A DNA stretch of 64,000 nucleotides from Vogesella mureinivorans (GTDB lineage: Bacteria > Pseudomonadota > Gammaproteobacteria > Burkholderiales > Chromobacteriaceae). The stretch spans positions 1 to 64,000 of the forward strand of contig NZ_VMTV02001001.1 of NCBI RefSeq assembly GCF_007644035.1, given 5' to 3'. The notes under the pieces are model-generated. The model was not told where the DNA came from and did no database searches. It was given only the letters and a program-made list of their open reading frames with translations. The translations under genes were made by a program, and so were the position numbers. Below, piece after piece: positions 48,210-56,332 of the stretch. The first letter of the stretch is position 1; each line of letters opens with the position of its first letter.

Positions 48210-48231
48210 GCTTTACGGTAGCAAGCACAAG

Positions 48232-48256
48232 ACCGCAGGCCCGCCCTGCGGTTTTG
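48232..48256 (+). terminator. internal terminator/attenuator between rpsU and yqeY
   Basis: accgcagg (48232-48239) and cctgcggt (48245-48252) followed by TTTT. A terminator at this place is a known feature of the rpsU-dnaG-rpoD operon, reducing dnaG expression relative to rpsU. A copy of the dispersed word follows at 48284. Confidence 0.8.
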
Positions 48257-48320
48257 CTATTTATGCGCTGGCTGCAGCCCTGCTGCGGCCAACCTTACCC
48301 CACCCCGCACGGACACCATC

Positions 48321-48767
48321 ATGAGCCTGAAAGCCCGCATCTCCGAAGACATGAAAACCGCGATGAAAGCTCGCGAAACCGACCGTCTGGCAGCCATTCG
48401 CCTGCTGATGGCGGCCATCAAGCAAAAAGAAGTGGACGAGCGTGTGGAGCTGGACGACGCCGGCATCACCGCCGTGGTGGACAAAATGCTGAAACAGCGC
48501 CGTGACTCCATCACCCAGTACGAAGCCGCCCAGCGCCAGGACCTGGCCGACAAAGAAAAAGCCGAAATGGCCGTACTGACCGCCTACCTGCCGCAACAGC
48601 TGACCGCCGAAGAAATCGACATCATGATCGACGGCGCCATCGCCGCCAGCGGCGCTGCCGGCATGCAGGACATGGGCAAAGTGATGGCCTTGCTGAAACC
48701 GCACATGGCCGGCCGCGCCGACATGGGCGCCGTGTCTGCCCGCATCAAAGCCAAGCTGGCCGGCTAA
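48321..48767 (+). CDS. yqeY: GatB/YqeY-domain protein
   Basis: 148 residues. Helical N-terminal part with A-M-K-A-R-E-T-D-R-L-A-A-I-R-L-L and the C-terminal YqeY domain related to the tail domain of GatB. Possibly linked to tRNA-dependent amidation; role not established. Between rpsU and dnaG as usual. Confidence 0.93.
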   Translation: MSLKARISEDMKTAMKARETDRLAAIRLLMAAIKQKEVDERVELDDAGITAVVDKMLKQRRDSITQYEAAQRQDLADKEKAEMAVLTAYLPQQLTAEEIDIMIDGAIAASGAAGMQDMGKVMALLKPHMAGRADMGAVSARIKAKLAG

Positions 48768-48776
48768 GCCCGCCGG

Positions 48777-50558
48777 ATGATCCCGCAGGACTTCATCGAT
48801 CAGCTACTATCCCGCGTCGACATTGTCGACGTGGTGGATCGCTATGTCCCGCTGAAAAAGGCAGGCCAGAACTACATGGCCTGCTGCCCGTTCCACAAAG
48901 AAAAATCCCCCTCCTTCACCGTTAGCCCCACCAAGCAGTTCTACCATTGCTTTGGCTGCGGCGCGCATGGCTCCGCCATCGGCTTCGTGATGGAATACCA
49001 GGGGCTGCCCTTTGTGGACGCCGTCAAAAGCCTGGCCGAAGGCATCGGCCTGCAAGTACCACAAGAACGTGCGGCCAACCCCGAGGCCAGCCGCGCCGCG
49101 CGCGAAAAACAGCTGTCGCTGGAAAGCGCCCTCAGCCAGGCCGCTGTTTACTACAAGCAGCAGCTCAAAAGCGCCGTGAACGCCATCAGCTACCTGAAAG
49201 GCCGCGGCCTCACCGGCGAAATCGCCGCCCGCTTCGGCCTGGGCTACGCCCCCGGCGACTGGCAAAACCTGCAAGCCGTGTTTAGCGAATACCTGAACCC
49301 GGCCCTGCTGGAATCCGGCCTGGTAATCGAGGCCGAAGACACTGGCCGCCGCTACGACCGCTTCCGCGACCGCGTGATGTTCCCCATCCGCAACCAGCGT
49401 GGCGCCATCATCGGTTTTGGCGGCCGCGTGCTGGGCAAAGGCGAGCCCAAATACCTGAACTCGCCGGAAACCCCGCTGTTTGAAAAGGGCCGCGAGCTGT
49501 ACGGTCTGTACGAAGCCCGCCAGGCCATCCGCAACGCCAACGCCGTGTTGGTAGTAGAAGGCTATATGGACGTCGTCGCCCTGGCGCAATACGGCGTGGA
49601 ATACGCCGTAGCCACGCTGGGCACCGCCACCACCGGCGAACACGTCCGCAAGCTGCTACGCCACGCCGACCAGGTGTACTTCTGCTTCGACGGCGACAAA
49701 GCCGGCCAGAAAGCCGCCTGGCGCGCACTGGAAAACAGCCTGCCGCAGCTGGTAGACGGCAAGGCGCTGCATTTCCTGTTTCTGCCGCAAGAGCACGACC
49801 CGGACAGCTACATCCGCGAACACGGCCGCGAAGCCTTCGAAGCCGCGCTGCGCGAGCAGAGCATTCCGCTCTCGGCCTACTTCACCCGCGAGCTCACCGC
49901 CAGCGTCGATTTATCCAGCCCGGAAGGCCGCGCCGAGCTGATCAAGCAAGCCAAGCCCTTGCTAGACCAGATAGCCGCCCCCATGTTGGGCTATATCATC
50001 AAGAAACGCCTGGCCGAGCTGGCGCAGATGGAAGTCGACGAAATCGACATGCTGATGGGCCACAGCCGGCCCGAACGCAAAGGCCGGCGCGAATACCGCC
50101 TGCCGCGCGAATCCACCCGCCCGGCCAGCACACCCATCATGCGCAAGCAGATACGCGACGTGCTGATGAACCCGGAATGGGCGCTGGCCATACAGATACG
50201 CGAGAACGAAATCTACGAAGGCGAAATGGCCGCCCTGGTGGCCATCATCGAAAGAGTACAAGCCAGCGAACAGCTACCCAGCTGCGCCGTGCTGGCGGAA
50301 GGTTTCCGCCATACCGAGCACGAATCCATCATTGATTCGGTGCTGCAAGACTCACAACTCAGAAGTGAAGAATTCATCAACCCCAACGAGCTGGACCGGG
50401 AAAACTTCATGCTGGGTTTTGACAAACTCATGGACCGCTACGATGACGAGCTGGTTTCGACACTGTCTAACAAAGGCTACGAGCACCTGTCGCAAGAAGA
50501 ACTACAGCTTCTGCGCACCCTGCTAGCCCGCCGCATGCGGCCAACCCCAGCCAGCTGA
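48777..50558 (+). CDS. dnaG: DNA primase DnaG
   Basis: 593 residues. N-terminal CHC2 zinc ribbon (C37-x2-H40 ... C58-x2-C61), the TOPRIM catalytic core (L-V-V-E-G-Y-M-D-V and F-D-G-D-K-A-G) and a C-terminal DnaB-interacting helical domain. Makes RNA primers for Okazaki fragments. Exact copies of the dispersed word at 49070 and 50536, the second at the very end of the gene. Confidence 0.97.
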   Translation: MIPQDFIDQLLSRVDIVDVVDRYVPLKKAGQNYMACCPFHKEKSPSFTVSPTKQFYHCFGCGAHGSAIGFVMEYQGLPFVDAVKSLAEGIGLQVPQERAANPEASRAAREKQLSLESALSQAAVYYKQQLKSAVNAISYLKGRGLTGEIAARFGLGYAPGDWQNLQAVFSEYLNPALLESGLVIEAEDTGRRYDRFRDRVMFPIRNQRGAIIGFGGRVLGKGEPKYLNSPETPLFEKGRELYGLYEARQAIRNANAVLVVEGYMDVVALAQYGVEYAVATLGTATTGEHVRKLLRHADQVYFCFDGDKAGQKAAWRALENSLPQLVDGKALHFLFLPQEHDPDSYIREHGREAFEAALREQSIPLSAYFTRELTASVDLSSPEGRAELIKQAKPLLDQIAAPMLGYIIKKRLAELAQMEVDEIDMLMGHSRPERKGRREYRLPRESTRPASTPIMRKQIRDVLMNPEWALAIQIRENEIYEGEMAALVAIIERVQASEQLPSCAVLAEGFRHTEHESIIDSVLQDSQLRSEEFINPNELDRENFMLGFDKLMDRYDDELVSTLSNKGYEHLSQEELQLLRTLLARRMRPTPAS

Positions 50559-50580
50559 CCGAGCCCCGTACACGTAGTTG

Positions 50581-50589
50581 TGATATAAT
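50581..50589 (+). promoter_or_regulatory. extended -10 promoter in front of rpoD
   Basis: TGATATAAT: a consensus TATAAT (50584-50589) preceded by TG at -15, which can work without a good -35. Provides separate expression of rpoD about 38 bases upstream of its start codon. Confidence 0.65.
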
Positions 50590-50626
50590 CAATTGTTTTT
50601 TTCGGCTTTTTCGAGCAGGAAACCAA

Positions 50627-52555
50627 ATGGCGGCATCTCCCGACACCAAGAAACAGAACAACGAACCGGCAACCGAGCCAATGAGCCTGGAAGAGCAGCG
50701 TAAACGCTTGCGCCAGCTGATTGCCCTGGGCAAGGAACGTGGCTATCTCACGTATGCAGAGATCAACGACCACCTGCCCGAAGACGTCTCCGACGCCGAA
50801 CAGATCGAAAACATCGTCACCATGATTGGTGGCCTGGGCATCCAGGTTTACGACGAAGCGCCCGATGCTGAAACCCTGCTGATGTCCGACGCCACCCCGG
50901 CCGTGGCAGACGAAGACGCAGTAGAAGAAGCCGAAGCCGCCCTGTCCTCGGTCGACTCCGAGTTCGGCCGCACCACCGACCCCGTGCGCATGTACATGCG
51001 CGAAATGGGCTCGGTAGAGCTGCTGACCCGCGAAGGCGAAATCGTTATCGCCAAGCGTATCGAAGAAGGCCTGAAGTTCATGATTCAGGCGCTGTCCGCC
51101 TGCCCGGGTTCCGTGGCAGAGGTCCTGGCGCTGATCAGCCGTGTCGAAGCCGGCGAGCTGCGCATCGATGAAGTCATCGATGGCATGATCGACCCCGAAG
51201 CCGACACCGCCGTCGCCGTAGAATTTGCCGAGCCGGTAGAAGTAGACGCCGAGCTGGCCGAAGACGAAGCAGAAGAAGACGAAGAAGACGAAGCCGTCGA
51301 CGAAGCTGCCGTGAGCGAAGCCAACCTCGAAGAGCTGAAACAAGCCGCCCTGGCCCACTTTGCCCAGGTACGCGAACACTACGCCGCCCTGCTCAAAGCC
51401 CTGGAAAAACACGGCTACGCCAGCAAACAGTACAACGAAGCCCAGGCCGCCATCACCGAGCTGTTCATGGGCGTGCGCTTCTCCACCCGCCAGATCGAAA
51501 GCCTGTGCGAAAGCCTGCGCAGCGGCGTAAACGGCATCCGCAAGCTGGAACGCGAAATCCTGGACATCTGCGTGACCCGCGTACGCATGGACCGCCAGTA
51601 CTTCGTGAAAAACTTCCCCGGCAACGAATGCAAGCTGGAATGGGTTGAAAAAGAAATCGCCAGTGGCAAAGACTGGTCCGACGTACTGGGCCGCTTCAAG
51701 TACGCCATTATCGAGAAGCAAACCAAGATCGCCGATATGCAGCAGAAGTCCATGCTGGGCATCAACGATCTGAAAGAGATCAACCGCCAGATGTCGTCGG
51801 GCGAAACCAAAGCCCGCCTGGCCAAGCGCGAAATGATCGAGGCCAACCTGCGCCTGGTGATCTCCATCGCCAAGAAATACACCAACCGCGGCCTGCAGTT
51901 CCTCGACCTGATCCAGGAAGGCAACATCGGCCTGATGAAGGCGGTGGACAAGTTCGAATACCGCCGTGGCTACAAGTTCTCCACCTACGCCACCTGGTGG
52001 ATTCGCCAGGCCATCACCCGCTCCATTGCAGACCAGGCACGTACCATCCGTATTCCGGTACACATGATCGAAACCATCAACAAGATGAATCGCATCAGCC
52101 GCCAGATCCTGCAGGAAACCGGCCGCGAGCCGGACCCGGCCGAGCTGGCCGAAAAAATGGAGATGCCGGAAGACAAGATCCGCAAGATCATGAAGATTTC
52201 CAAAGAGCCTATCTCGATGGAAACCCCGATCGGCGACGACGACGACAGCCACCTGGGCGACTTCATCGAAGACTCGGTGACCGTAGCCCCGGCCGAAGCC
52301 GCCATGTACGCCAGCCTGCGCGACGCCACCAAAGAAGTACTGGACTCGCTCACCCCGCGCGAAGCCAAGGTACTGCGCATGCGTTTCGGTATCGACATGA
52401 ACACCGACCACACGCTGGAAGAAGTAGGCAAGCAGTTTGACGTAACGCGCGAGCGTATCCGCCAGATCGAAGCCAAGGCCCTGCGCAAGCTGCGCCACCC
52501 TACCCGCTCCGAGCGTCTGCGCAGCTTCCTGGACAACGAACCGGGTAACCAATAA
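50627..52555 (+). CDS. rpoD: RNA polymerase primary sigma factor RpoD (sigma-70)
   Basis: 642 residues. Region 1.1 ([20 protein letters not shown]), region 1.2 ([11 protein letters not shown]), a non-conserved acidic insert rich in Glu/Asp (about 190-225), region 2 ([22 protein letters not shown]), region 3 and region 4.2 ([14 protein letters not shown]). Directs housekeeping transcription. No sign of truncation. Confidence 0.98.
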   Translation: MAASPDTKKQNNEPATEPMSLEEQRKRLRQLIALGKERGYLTYAEINDHLPEDVSDAEQIENIVTMIGGLGIQVYDEAPDAETLLMSDATPAVADEDAVEEAEAALSSVDSEFGRTTDPVRMYMREMGSVELLTREGEIVIAKRIEEGLKFMIQALSACPGSVAEVLALISRVEAGELRIDEVIDGMIDPEADTAVAVEFAEPVEVDAELAEDEAEEDEEDEAVDEAAVSEANLEELKQAALAHFAQVREHYAALLKALEKHGYASKQYNEAQAAITELFMGVRFSTRQIESLCESLRSGVNGIRKLEREILDICVTRVRMDRQYFVKNFPGNECKLEWVEKEIASGKDWSDVLGRFKYAIIEKQTKIADMQQKSMLGINDLKEINRQMSSGETKARLAKREMIEANLRLVISIAKKYTNRGLQFLDLIQEGNIGLMKAVDKFEYRRGYKFSTYATWWIRQAITRSIADQARTIRIPVHMIETINKMNRISRQILQETGREPDPAELAEKMEMPEDKIRKIMKISKEPISMETPIGDDDDSHLGDFIEDSVTVAPAEAAMYASLRDATKEVLDSLTPREAKVLRMRFGIDMNTDHTLEEVGKQFDVTRERIRQIEAKALRKLRHPTRSERLRSFLDNEPGNQ

Positions 52556-52565
52556 GCAAATTATT

Positions 52566-52574
52566 TGCTATAAT
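52566..52574 (+). promoter_or_regulatory. extended -10 promoter of the tRNA gene
   Basis: TGCTATAAT (TATAAT at 52569-52574), starting 11 bases after the rpoD stop; the tRNA begins 13 bases downstream. Confidence 0.65.
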
Positions 52575-52586
52575 TGACCCCCTCTA

Positions 52587-52665
<79 letters not shown>

Positions 52666-52672
52666 AGAAAGC

Positions 52673-52705
52673 AAGGACCTGCAGCGTACGCTGCAGGTCC
52701 TTTTT
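52673..52705 (+). terminator. intrinsic terminator after the tRNA gene
   Basis: ggacctgcagcg (52675-52686) pairs perfectly with cgctgcaggtcc (52689-52700), followed by TTTTT. The dispersed word occurs again at 52718. Confidence 0.88.
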
Positions 52706-52982
52706 CTTTTGGTTCAAGGTTGGCCGCAGGCGGCTTGCGGCGCTGCTGCGTGAGCACAAATTCGCGAGCAGAAACCACATCACACCCTTGTCCATTATTC
52801 GTACCAATCAGCCTGCAGGTAATCGCCGTGTCACTGACAGCGACCGGCAGTCAACCTGACCTTCCGGTAAGCGTGGCAAGGCAGCCCAATCTGGCTGTGT
52901 ACTTTCAGACATTAATAGCTCTAAATACTTGAAAAATAATGAAAAAATTTTTATATCATTATTGACCAAGCACACTAAAGAG
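52706..52982. other. left flank of the AT-rich insert, no gene
   Basis: No protein gene or RNA is supported. Composition shifts here from GC-rich to AT-rich (52890-52965 is almost A/T only). No duplicate of the tRNA 3' end, which would mark an integrase attachment site, was found at the other end of the insert. Confidence 0.5.
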
Positions 52983-52990
52983 CCAAATAT
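52962..52990 (+). promoter_or_regulatory. possible promoter of the cupin gene
   Basis: TTGACC (52962-52967), 17 bases, then AAATAT (52985-52990). It overlaps the outer edge of the repeated block at 52983. Confidence 0.4.
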
Positions 52991-53026
52991 ATACCTGCTT
53001 AGGTGCATATTTCACGTTAGGCGTCA
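52983..53026 (+). repeat. left copy of a 44-bp inverted repeat bounding the cassette segment
   Basis: Identical at 38 of 44 positions to the reverse complement of 55846-55889. The block contains an imperfect hairpin around 52985-53012 and ends in GTTAGGC (53016-53022), which fits the integron core-site consensus GTTRRRY. Each copy stands directly upstream of a gene reading inward. It may be an attI- or attC-like recombination site or a terminal inverted repeat. Confidence 0.6.
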
Positions 53027-53058
53027 TTTCCCACTTCACACAGAAAGAGTGCAATGCC

Positions 53059-53388
53059 ATGAACTCGGTCAAGTTGTCGGCTGTGCTATCAAACCTTTCA
53101 GAGCCATGGCAACCGGCAACGGTTGCGCACTTCAATGGCAATGAAGTCATGGTGGCCAAAGCAATGGGCGCATACGCCTGGCACAAGCATGAAAACACAG
53201 ACGACTTATTTTTGGTACTCAAGGGAAATATCACGATCGAAATGCGCGATCGCAGTGTTCACCTCGGCCCTGGAGAAATGCTCGTTATTCCACGTGGTGT
53301 GGAGCATCGCCCGGTAGCCACCGAGGAGGCTCATTTCATACTCATCGAGCCGCCAGATACTGCGAAAGATGGAACCACGTTTGTCTAA
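53059..53388 (+). CDS. small cupin-domain protein
   Basis: 109 residues, single cupin barrel. Metal-site pattern H-K-H-E-N-T-D-D (about residues 42-49), G-N-I-T-I-E-M, and the second motif P-R-G-V-E-H-R-P. Metal (His/His/Glu/His) ligands appear complete. Could be an isomerase, dioxygenase or sugar-binding protein; substrate unknown. First gene of the low-GC cassette segment. Confidence 0.82.
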   Translation: MNSVKLSAVLSNLSEPWQPATVAHFNGNEVMVAKAMGAYAWHKHENTDDLFLVLKGNITIEMRDRSVHLGPGEMLVIPRGVEHRPVATEEAHFILIEPPDTAKDGTTFV

Positions 53389-53418
53389 GGTTTCAATACC
53401 ACACAGCACAAACATAAC

Positions 53419-53487
53419 ACCCAAGCCTTCCGTCGAGAGGACGTTCTCCGTCAATCTGGGGCAAGCCTCTCATGTCAAACTTTGGGC
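53419..53487 (+). other. attC-like integron recombination site 1
   Basis: A 69-bp imperfect palindrome between the cupin and SMI1-like genes. Outer arms ACCCAAG (53419-53425) and TTTGGGC (53481-53487); inner arms GAGAGG (around 53435) and CCTCTC (around 53466). Its left half aligns well with the left half of the second site (shared CTTC, TCGAG, GAC and CTCC blocks), and its right half with that site's right half. This is the R''-L''...L'-R' layout of attC sites, although the R' core is degenerate (TTTGGGC for GTTRRRY). Confidence 0.5.
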
Positions 53488-53508
53488 GTCGTTAATAAAG
53501 GATCTTTA

Positions 53509-54069
53509 ATGATTAATGCGTGGAATACAATCATTGCTCATTTGCAACAAGAACGTTTGTTCGACTCCTGTGACCTCAATGAAGGTGCAACATCCGCGCA
53601 ATTGGCAGATCTCGAGCAGCACATTGGTCAATCGCTTCCGCAGGCGCTCCATGCATTCTTGTCTGAGCACAACGGACAAAAAATAAGTGCCAAGCTCGGC
53701 ATCTATGTGGGCCGCGAATTGCTATCGACCGAAAGCATTTGTCAGCAGTGGGACACGTGGCGCACCATTGATGAGCCCGGAATGAATGATGATTGTGCTG
53801 ACTTCATGTCCTCAGCGCCACTAGGTGCAGTAAAGCCGATGTACACCAATCGATGTTGGATTCCTCTGACTCACGACTATGGCGGCAATCACATCGGTTT
53901 GGACTTCGACCCAGGCCCAAACGGTGTCGTCGGCCAAGTCATTGCCTACGGACGGGATGAGGATGAGAAGCGGCTGCTGGCAGATTCATTCAAGGAGTTC
54001 CTTCCAATTCTGGTCGCAGCGGTGCTCAACGAAGACTGGTCTTTCGCCGATGAACTTCGTGGACAGTAA
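53509..54069 (+). CDS. SMI1/KNR4 family protein
   Basis: 186 residues. Fits the SMI1/KNR4 (SUKH) domain: an N-terminal L-A-D-L-E-Q-H-I-G-Q-S-L-P-Q-A-L-H-A-F-L helix pair, then W-I-P-L-T-H-D-Y-G-G-N-H-I-G-L-D-F-D-P and the G-Q-V-I-A-Y-G-R-D-E-D-E strand. The family often supplies immunity proteins to polymorphic toxins but also has housekeeping members; no toxin gene is adjacent. ATG at 53509 has AAGGA six bases upstream. Confidence 0.82.
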   Translation: MINAWNTIIAHLQQERLFDSCDLNEGATSAQLADLEQHIGQSLPQALHAFLSEHNGQKISAKLGIYVGRELLSTESICQQWDTWRTIDEPGMNDDCADFMSSAPLGAVKPMYTNRCWIPLTHDYGGNHIGLDFDPGPNGVVGQVIAYGRDEDEKRLLADSFKEFLPILVAAVLNEDWSFADELRGQ

Positions 54070-54114
54070 CTGAAGTCGGTACTCCGGCACCGTTTACCTT
54101 GACAGGTATTGACT

Positions 54115-54918
54115 ATGAAAAGCGCTTCCACCCTGACTTACACAAATGCCAATAAAGCTGCATGGAACGCATCAGCGCACCTGCATGGACAAGGCAGCTC
54201 ATGGGATGCACTGTTACTCGCCGCCAGTCAGCCCGGTTTCAATGTGCTGGGTAACTGCCTCACCGCTACGTTGACCGATTTGGGCGTTGCCGGGCGAAGC
54301 GCAGTACAAATTGGCTGCAATAATGCCCGCGAGCTGTTGTCACTGGCAGATTTGGGCGCCATACCTGCACTGGGAATAGACCAATCGTCCGAATTTCTGG
54401 CTCAGGGTGCCGTTCTGGCGTCAAAGGCCAAACTCAATCCGCGTTTGCTTGAAGCCAACATTTATGAACTCCCAGCCGATGTGGGCCAGCACGACCTGGC
54501 ACTTATCACCATTGGGGTAATCAACTGGATGCCTGATCTGCAGGGGTTTTTCAAAGCTGTGCGAGGGCTGGTCCGTACAGGTGGGCATTTGGTCATTTAT
54601 GAAACCCATCCCATACTGGAGATTTTTAACCCCGATGCGGCGAACCCCTTTCAACCGGAGATAAGTTATTTCGAGAAGACACCGGTGAAGATCGAGGGTG
54701 CCATTACTTATGATGGAAGTGACGGTGGCGCCGGAGAAACCGGGTACTGGTTTCTGCACACACTGGGCGACATCGTCACCGCCTGTGTCAATAGCGGGTT
54801 CCAGATTCAACGCCTTGAGGAACACCCTCACCTGAACCGCGAAGAAGATTACGCGATCTACGAAAATCGCCCGGCACAGCTACCCCTTTGCTATACCTTG
54901 GTGGCGCGTGCCCTATAG
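54115..54918 (+). CDS. class I SAM-dependent methyltransferase
   Basis: 267 residues. The SAM-binding region reads V-Q-I-G-C-N-N-A-R-E-L-L-S-L (motif I, with N-N-A-R where G-x-G is usual), G-I-D-Q-S (motif II) and D-L-A-L-I-T-I-G-V-I-N-W-M (motif IV). Substrate unknown. It follows the SMI1-like gene by 45 bases, with no attC site seen between them. Start ATG 54115 rather than TTG 54109. Confidence 0.75.
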   Translation: MKSASTLTYTNANKAAWNASAHLHGQGSSWDALLLAASQPGFNVLGNCLTATLTDLGVAGRSAVQIGCNNARELLSLADLGAIPALGIDQSSEFLAQGAVLASKAKLNPRLLEANIYELPADVGQHDLALITIGVINWMPDLQGFFKAVRGLVRTGGHLVIYETHPILEIFNPDAANPFQPEISYFEKTPVKIEGAITYDGSDGGAGETGYWFLHTLGDIVTACVNSGFQIQRLEEHPHLNREEDYAIYENRPAQLPLCYTLVARAL

Positions 54919-54922
54919 CACG

Positions 54923-55040
54923 GTAGCTTGGGCTGAATGGCATTCAGCTCAAGGTTTGCCGTGTTTTCAAGAAAGTCTGTGCGACTTGCAGCTAAAGGCT
55001 CGGTAAATGTTGGGCTTCTCTGCGTTCAGCCCAACCTACG
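54923..55040. repeat. MITE-like palindromic element, copy 1
   Basis: About 118 bp with inverted ends GTAGCTTGGGCTGAA (54923) and TTCAGCCCAACCTAC (to 55039), which match apart from two bases. The same ends and several inner blocks recur in copy 2 at 55986-56090. It has no coding capacity. Confidence 0.65.
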
Positions 55041-55063
55041 CACTAAGTGTGTGAATCGAAAAT

Positions 55064-55191
55064 GCCAAACGTTCGAAGTAACCGGCTGGCGGAGGCCGGA
55101 GGCCGGAGGCGTTGGGCGTCATTTACGGTACCCGCGGCCCGGCGGCCAAGCAGCCTTGCCGGAGCGGGTCGGCTCGAACGAAGTGTTAAGC
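55064..55191 (-). other. attC-like integron recombination site 2, minus strand
   Basis: Read on the minus strand: R'' GCTTAAC (55191-55185), then ACTTCGTTCGAGCCGACC (very close to the AACAATTCGTTCAAGCCGA-type left half of known attC sites), a long variable GC-rich stem, then GGTTACTTCGAAC and R' GTTTGGC (55070-55064). L''/L' arms GTTCGA and TCGAAC pair. It begins 2 bases beyond the stop of the gene at 55193, exactly where a cassette's attC belongs. Confidence 0.6.
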
Positions 55192-55192
55192 C

Positions 55193-55837
55193 TCACTCGG
55201 CAGGCGGGCGAGTGGACTCGCGCGCGCTCTTGCTCAACTTTAGGATCTCTGCGTCGCTCGCCATCCGCTGAACCAATCCGCGGTACTGTTCCATGGCACT
55301 TCGCAGATCGGCGACCTCACGGCGGATGCGCACAAGATCAATAGCCGCACGGCCCTTCTCGCCGGCCATGAAGACAACCAATTCAGCCTTCTTCTCGTCG
55401 GTTTCCTCCAATGGAAACATATTGCGCAAGAAGAGTCCTGCGCCAATTCCATGAAGAGTCACCGCACGGTTCATCTTGTATCCGATAGCCGTGTTCAGTG
55501 CTTTCTCAACTTCCGGGTTGATCACCGCAAGTTGTGGCTGTCCGAAGAGAGCCCCCTGAAGCATGCGCAGCCTAATACCTTGTCGTCGCAGGGCGTCATC
55601 CCATCGCTTAATGGTGACTTTCGCTTCTTCAGGTGGCATTGCGTTGATCTTTGCGACAGGGTTGCTTCCTGCTTCGACGATCAATGCCTCGCCTTCGTCG
55701 ACACAGTCCTTGAGAACAAAGTAGAACCGAAGCATGTTTTCAATGGCACTGTCTCGGTCCAACTGAGTCTTGAACTCGCGGATGCCCTTGAAGCCGCTGA
55801 TAACGGCTTCGACTACCGACTTGATTTGCGCAAACAT
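55193..55837 (-). CDS. uncharacterised cassette-encoded protein
   Basis: 214 residues, no recognised domain. Mixed helix-rich sequence with no signal peptide. A moderately hydrophobic glycine-containing stretch (H-G-I-G-A-G-L-F-L-R-N-M-F-P, about 130-145) and a charged C-terminal coiled-coil-like helix (V-R-I-R-R-E-V-A-D-L-R-S-A-M-E-Q-Y, about 170-205) are visible. GC content is lower than that of the flanking core genes. Its stop abuts attC-like site 2 and its start follows the right copy of the inverted repeat, so the unit has the form of a single gene cassette. Confidence 0.7.
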   Translation of the reverse strand: MFAQIKSVVEAVISGFKGIREFKTQLDRDSAIENMLRFYFVLKDCVDEGEALIVEAGSNPVAKINAMPPEEAKVTIKRWDDALRRQGIRLRMLQGALFGQPQLAVINPEVEKALNTAIGYKMNRAVTLHGIGAGLFLRNMFPLEETDEKKAELVVFMAGEKGRAAIDLVRIRREVADLRSAMEQYRGLVQRMASDAEILKLSKSARESTRPPAE

Positions 55838-55845
55838 AACGTCTG

Positions 55846-55889
55846 TGAGGCCTAGCGTGAAATATGCACTTTTGCAGGTTTATATTTGG
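55846..55889 (-). repeat. right copy of the 44-bp inverted repeat bounding the cassette segment
   Basis: On the minus strand it matches the copy at 52983-53026 at 38 of 44 positions; similarity continues weakly outward (GCACAC...TAAA). The core-like GCTAGGC is at 55856-55850 and the downstream gene starts 13 bases further on. Confidence 0.6.
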
Positions 55890-55911
55890 TTTATGTGTGT
55901 GCATAACAAGA

Positions 55912-55937
55912 AATGCTAATCAAATTTAGCATTCTTT
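55912..55937 (+). terminator. hairpin with T run, right edge of cassette segment
   Basis: aatgctaa (55912-55919) and ttagcatt (55926-55933), loop 6, followed by CTTTT on the plus strand. No plus-strand gene ends nearby, so its role is unclear. Confidence 0.35.
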
Positions 55938-55985
55938 TGCAAGTCATTGGTAGGTGCCAACGCTTGAAAGTACACAGTCAGCACA

Positions 55986-56090
55986 GTAGGTTGGGCTGAA
56001 TGAAATGAAGCCCAACGTTTACCGCGTTTTTGAAACTGGTAGCCAGATACCCGGTAAACGTTGGGCTTCGCTGCGCTCAACCCAACCTAC
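55986..56090. repeat. MITE-like palindromic element, copy 2
   Basis: 105 bp. Outer arms GTAGGTTGGG (55986-55995) and CCCAACCTAC (56081-56090). Inside them a perfect 18-bp inverted repeat pairs 56007-56024 with 56052-56069. Shares ends and inner GGTAAA/TTGGGCTTC blocks with copy 1. Confidence 0.75.
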
Positions 56091-56137
56091 GCCCTGAAGC
56101 CCACACCCTGTGCCCACGACTTACCCACACCAGGCTT

Positions 56138-56163
56138 GGTGGGCACGCTGCGCTTTGCCCACC
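56138..56163. repeat. small REP-like palindrome
   Basis: GGTGGGCA (56138-56145) and TGCCCACC (56156-56163) around a 10-base loop. Motif resembles the short GTGGGC-type palindromes scattered in many proteobacterial genomes. Confidence 0.5.
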
Positions 56164-56218
56164 CTACCACACCCTCCCCTACCACCATCCTACCCTACCA
56201 CCCCCACCCAAGCCCCCA
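56157..56218. repeat. C-rich low-complexity tract, G-quadruplex candidate on the minus strand
   Basis: About 60 bases built from C3-C5 runs separated by A/T/AC (CCCACCCTACC, CCCTCCCCTACC, CCCTACCACCCCCACCC). The minus strand therefore has at least six runs of three or more G with short loops. It fills the gap between the repeats and the promoter region of the PLP-enzyme gene; no coding function. Confidence 0.6.
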
Positions 56219-56332
56219 ACTGTATCCCCGTTTTGTGCCACTGCTGCCACTGATGGCCACAGTTCCGGCCCGCTACAATGGTTTGTATCCAATAAGACGT
56301 TTGCGGCCAACCTGGGCCGGCGAGGAGACACC

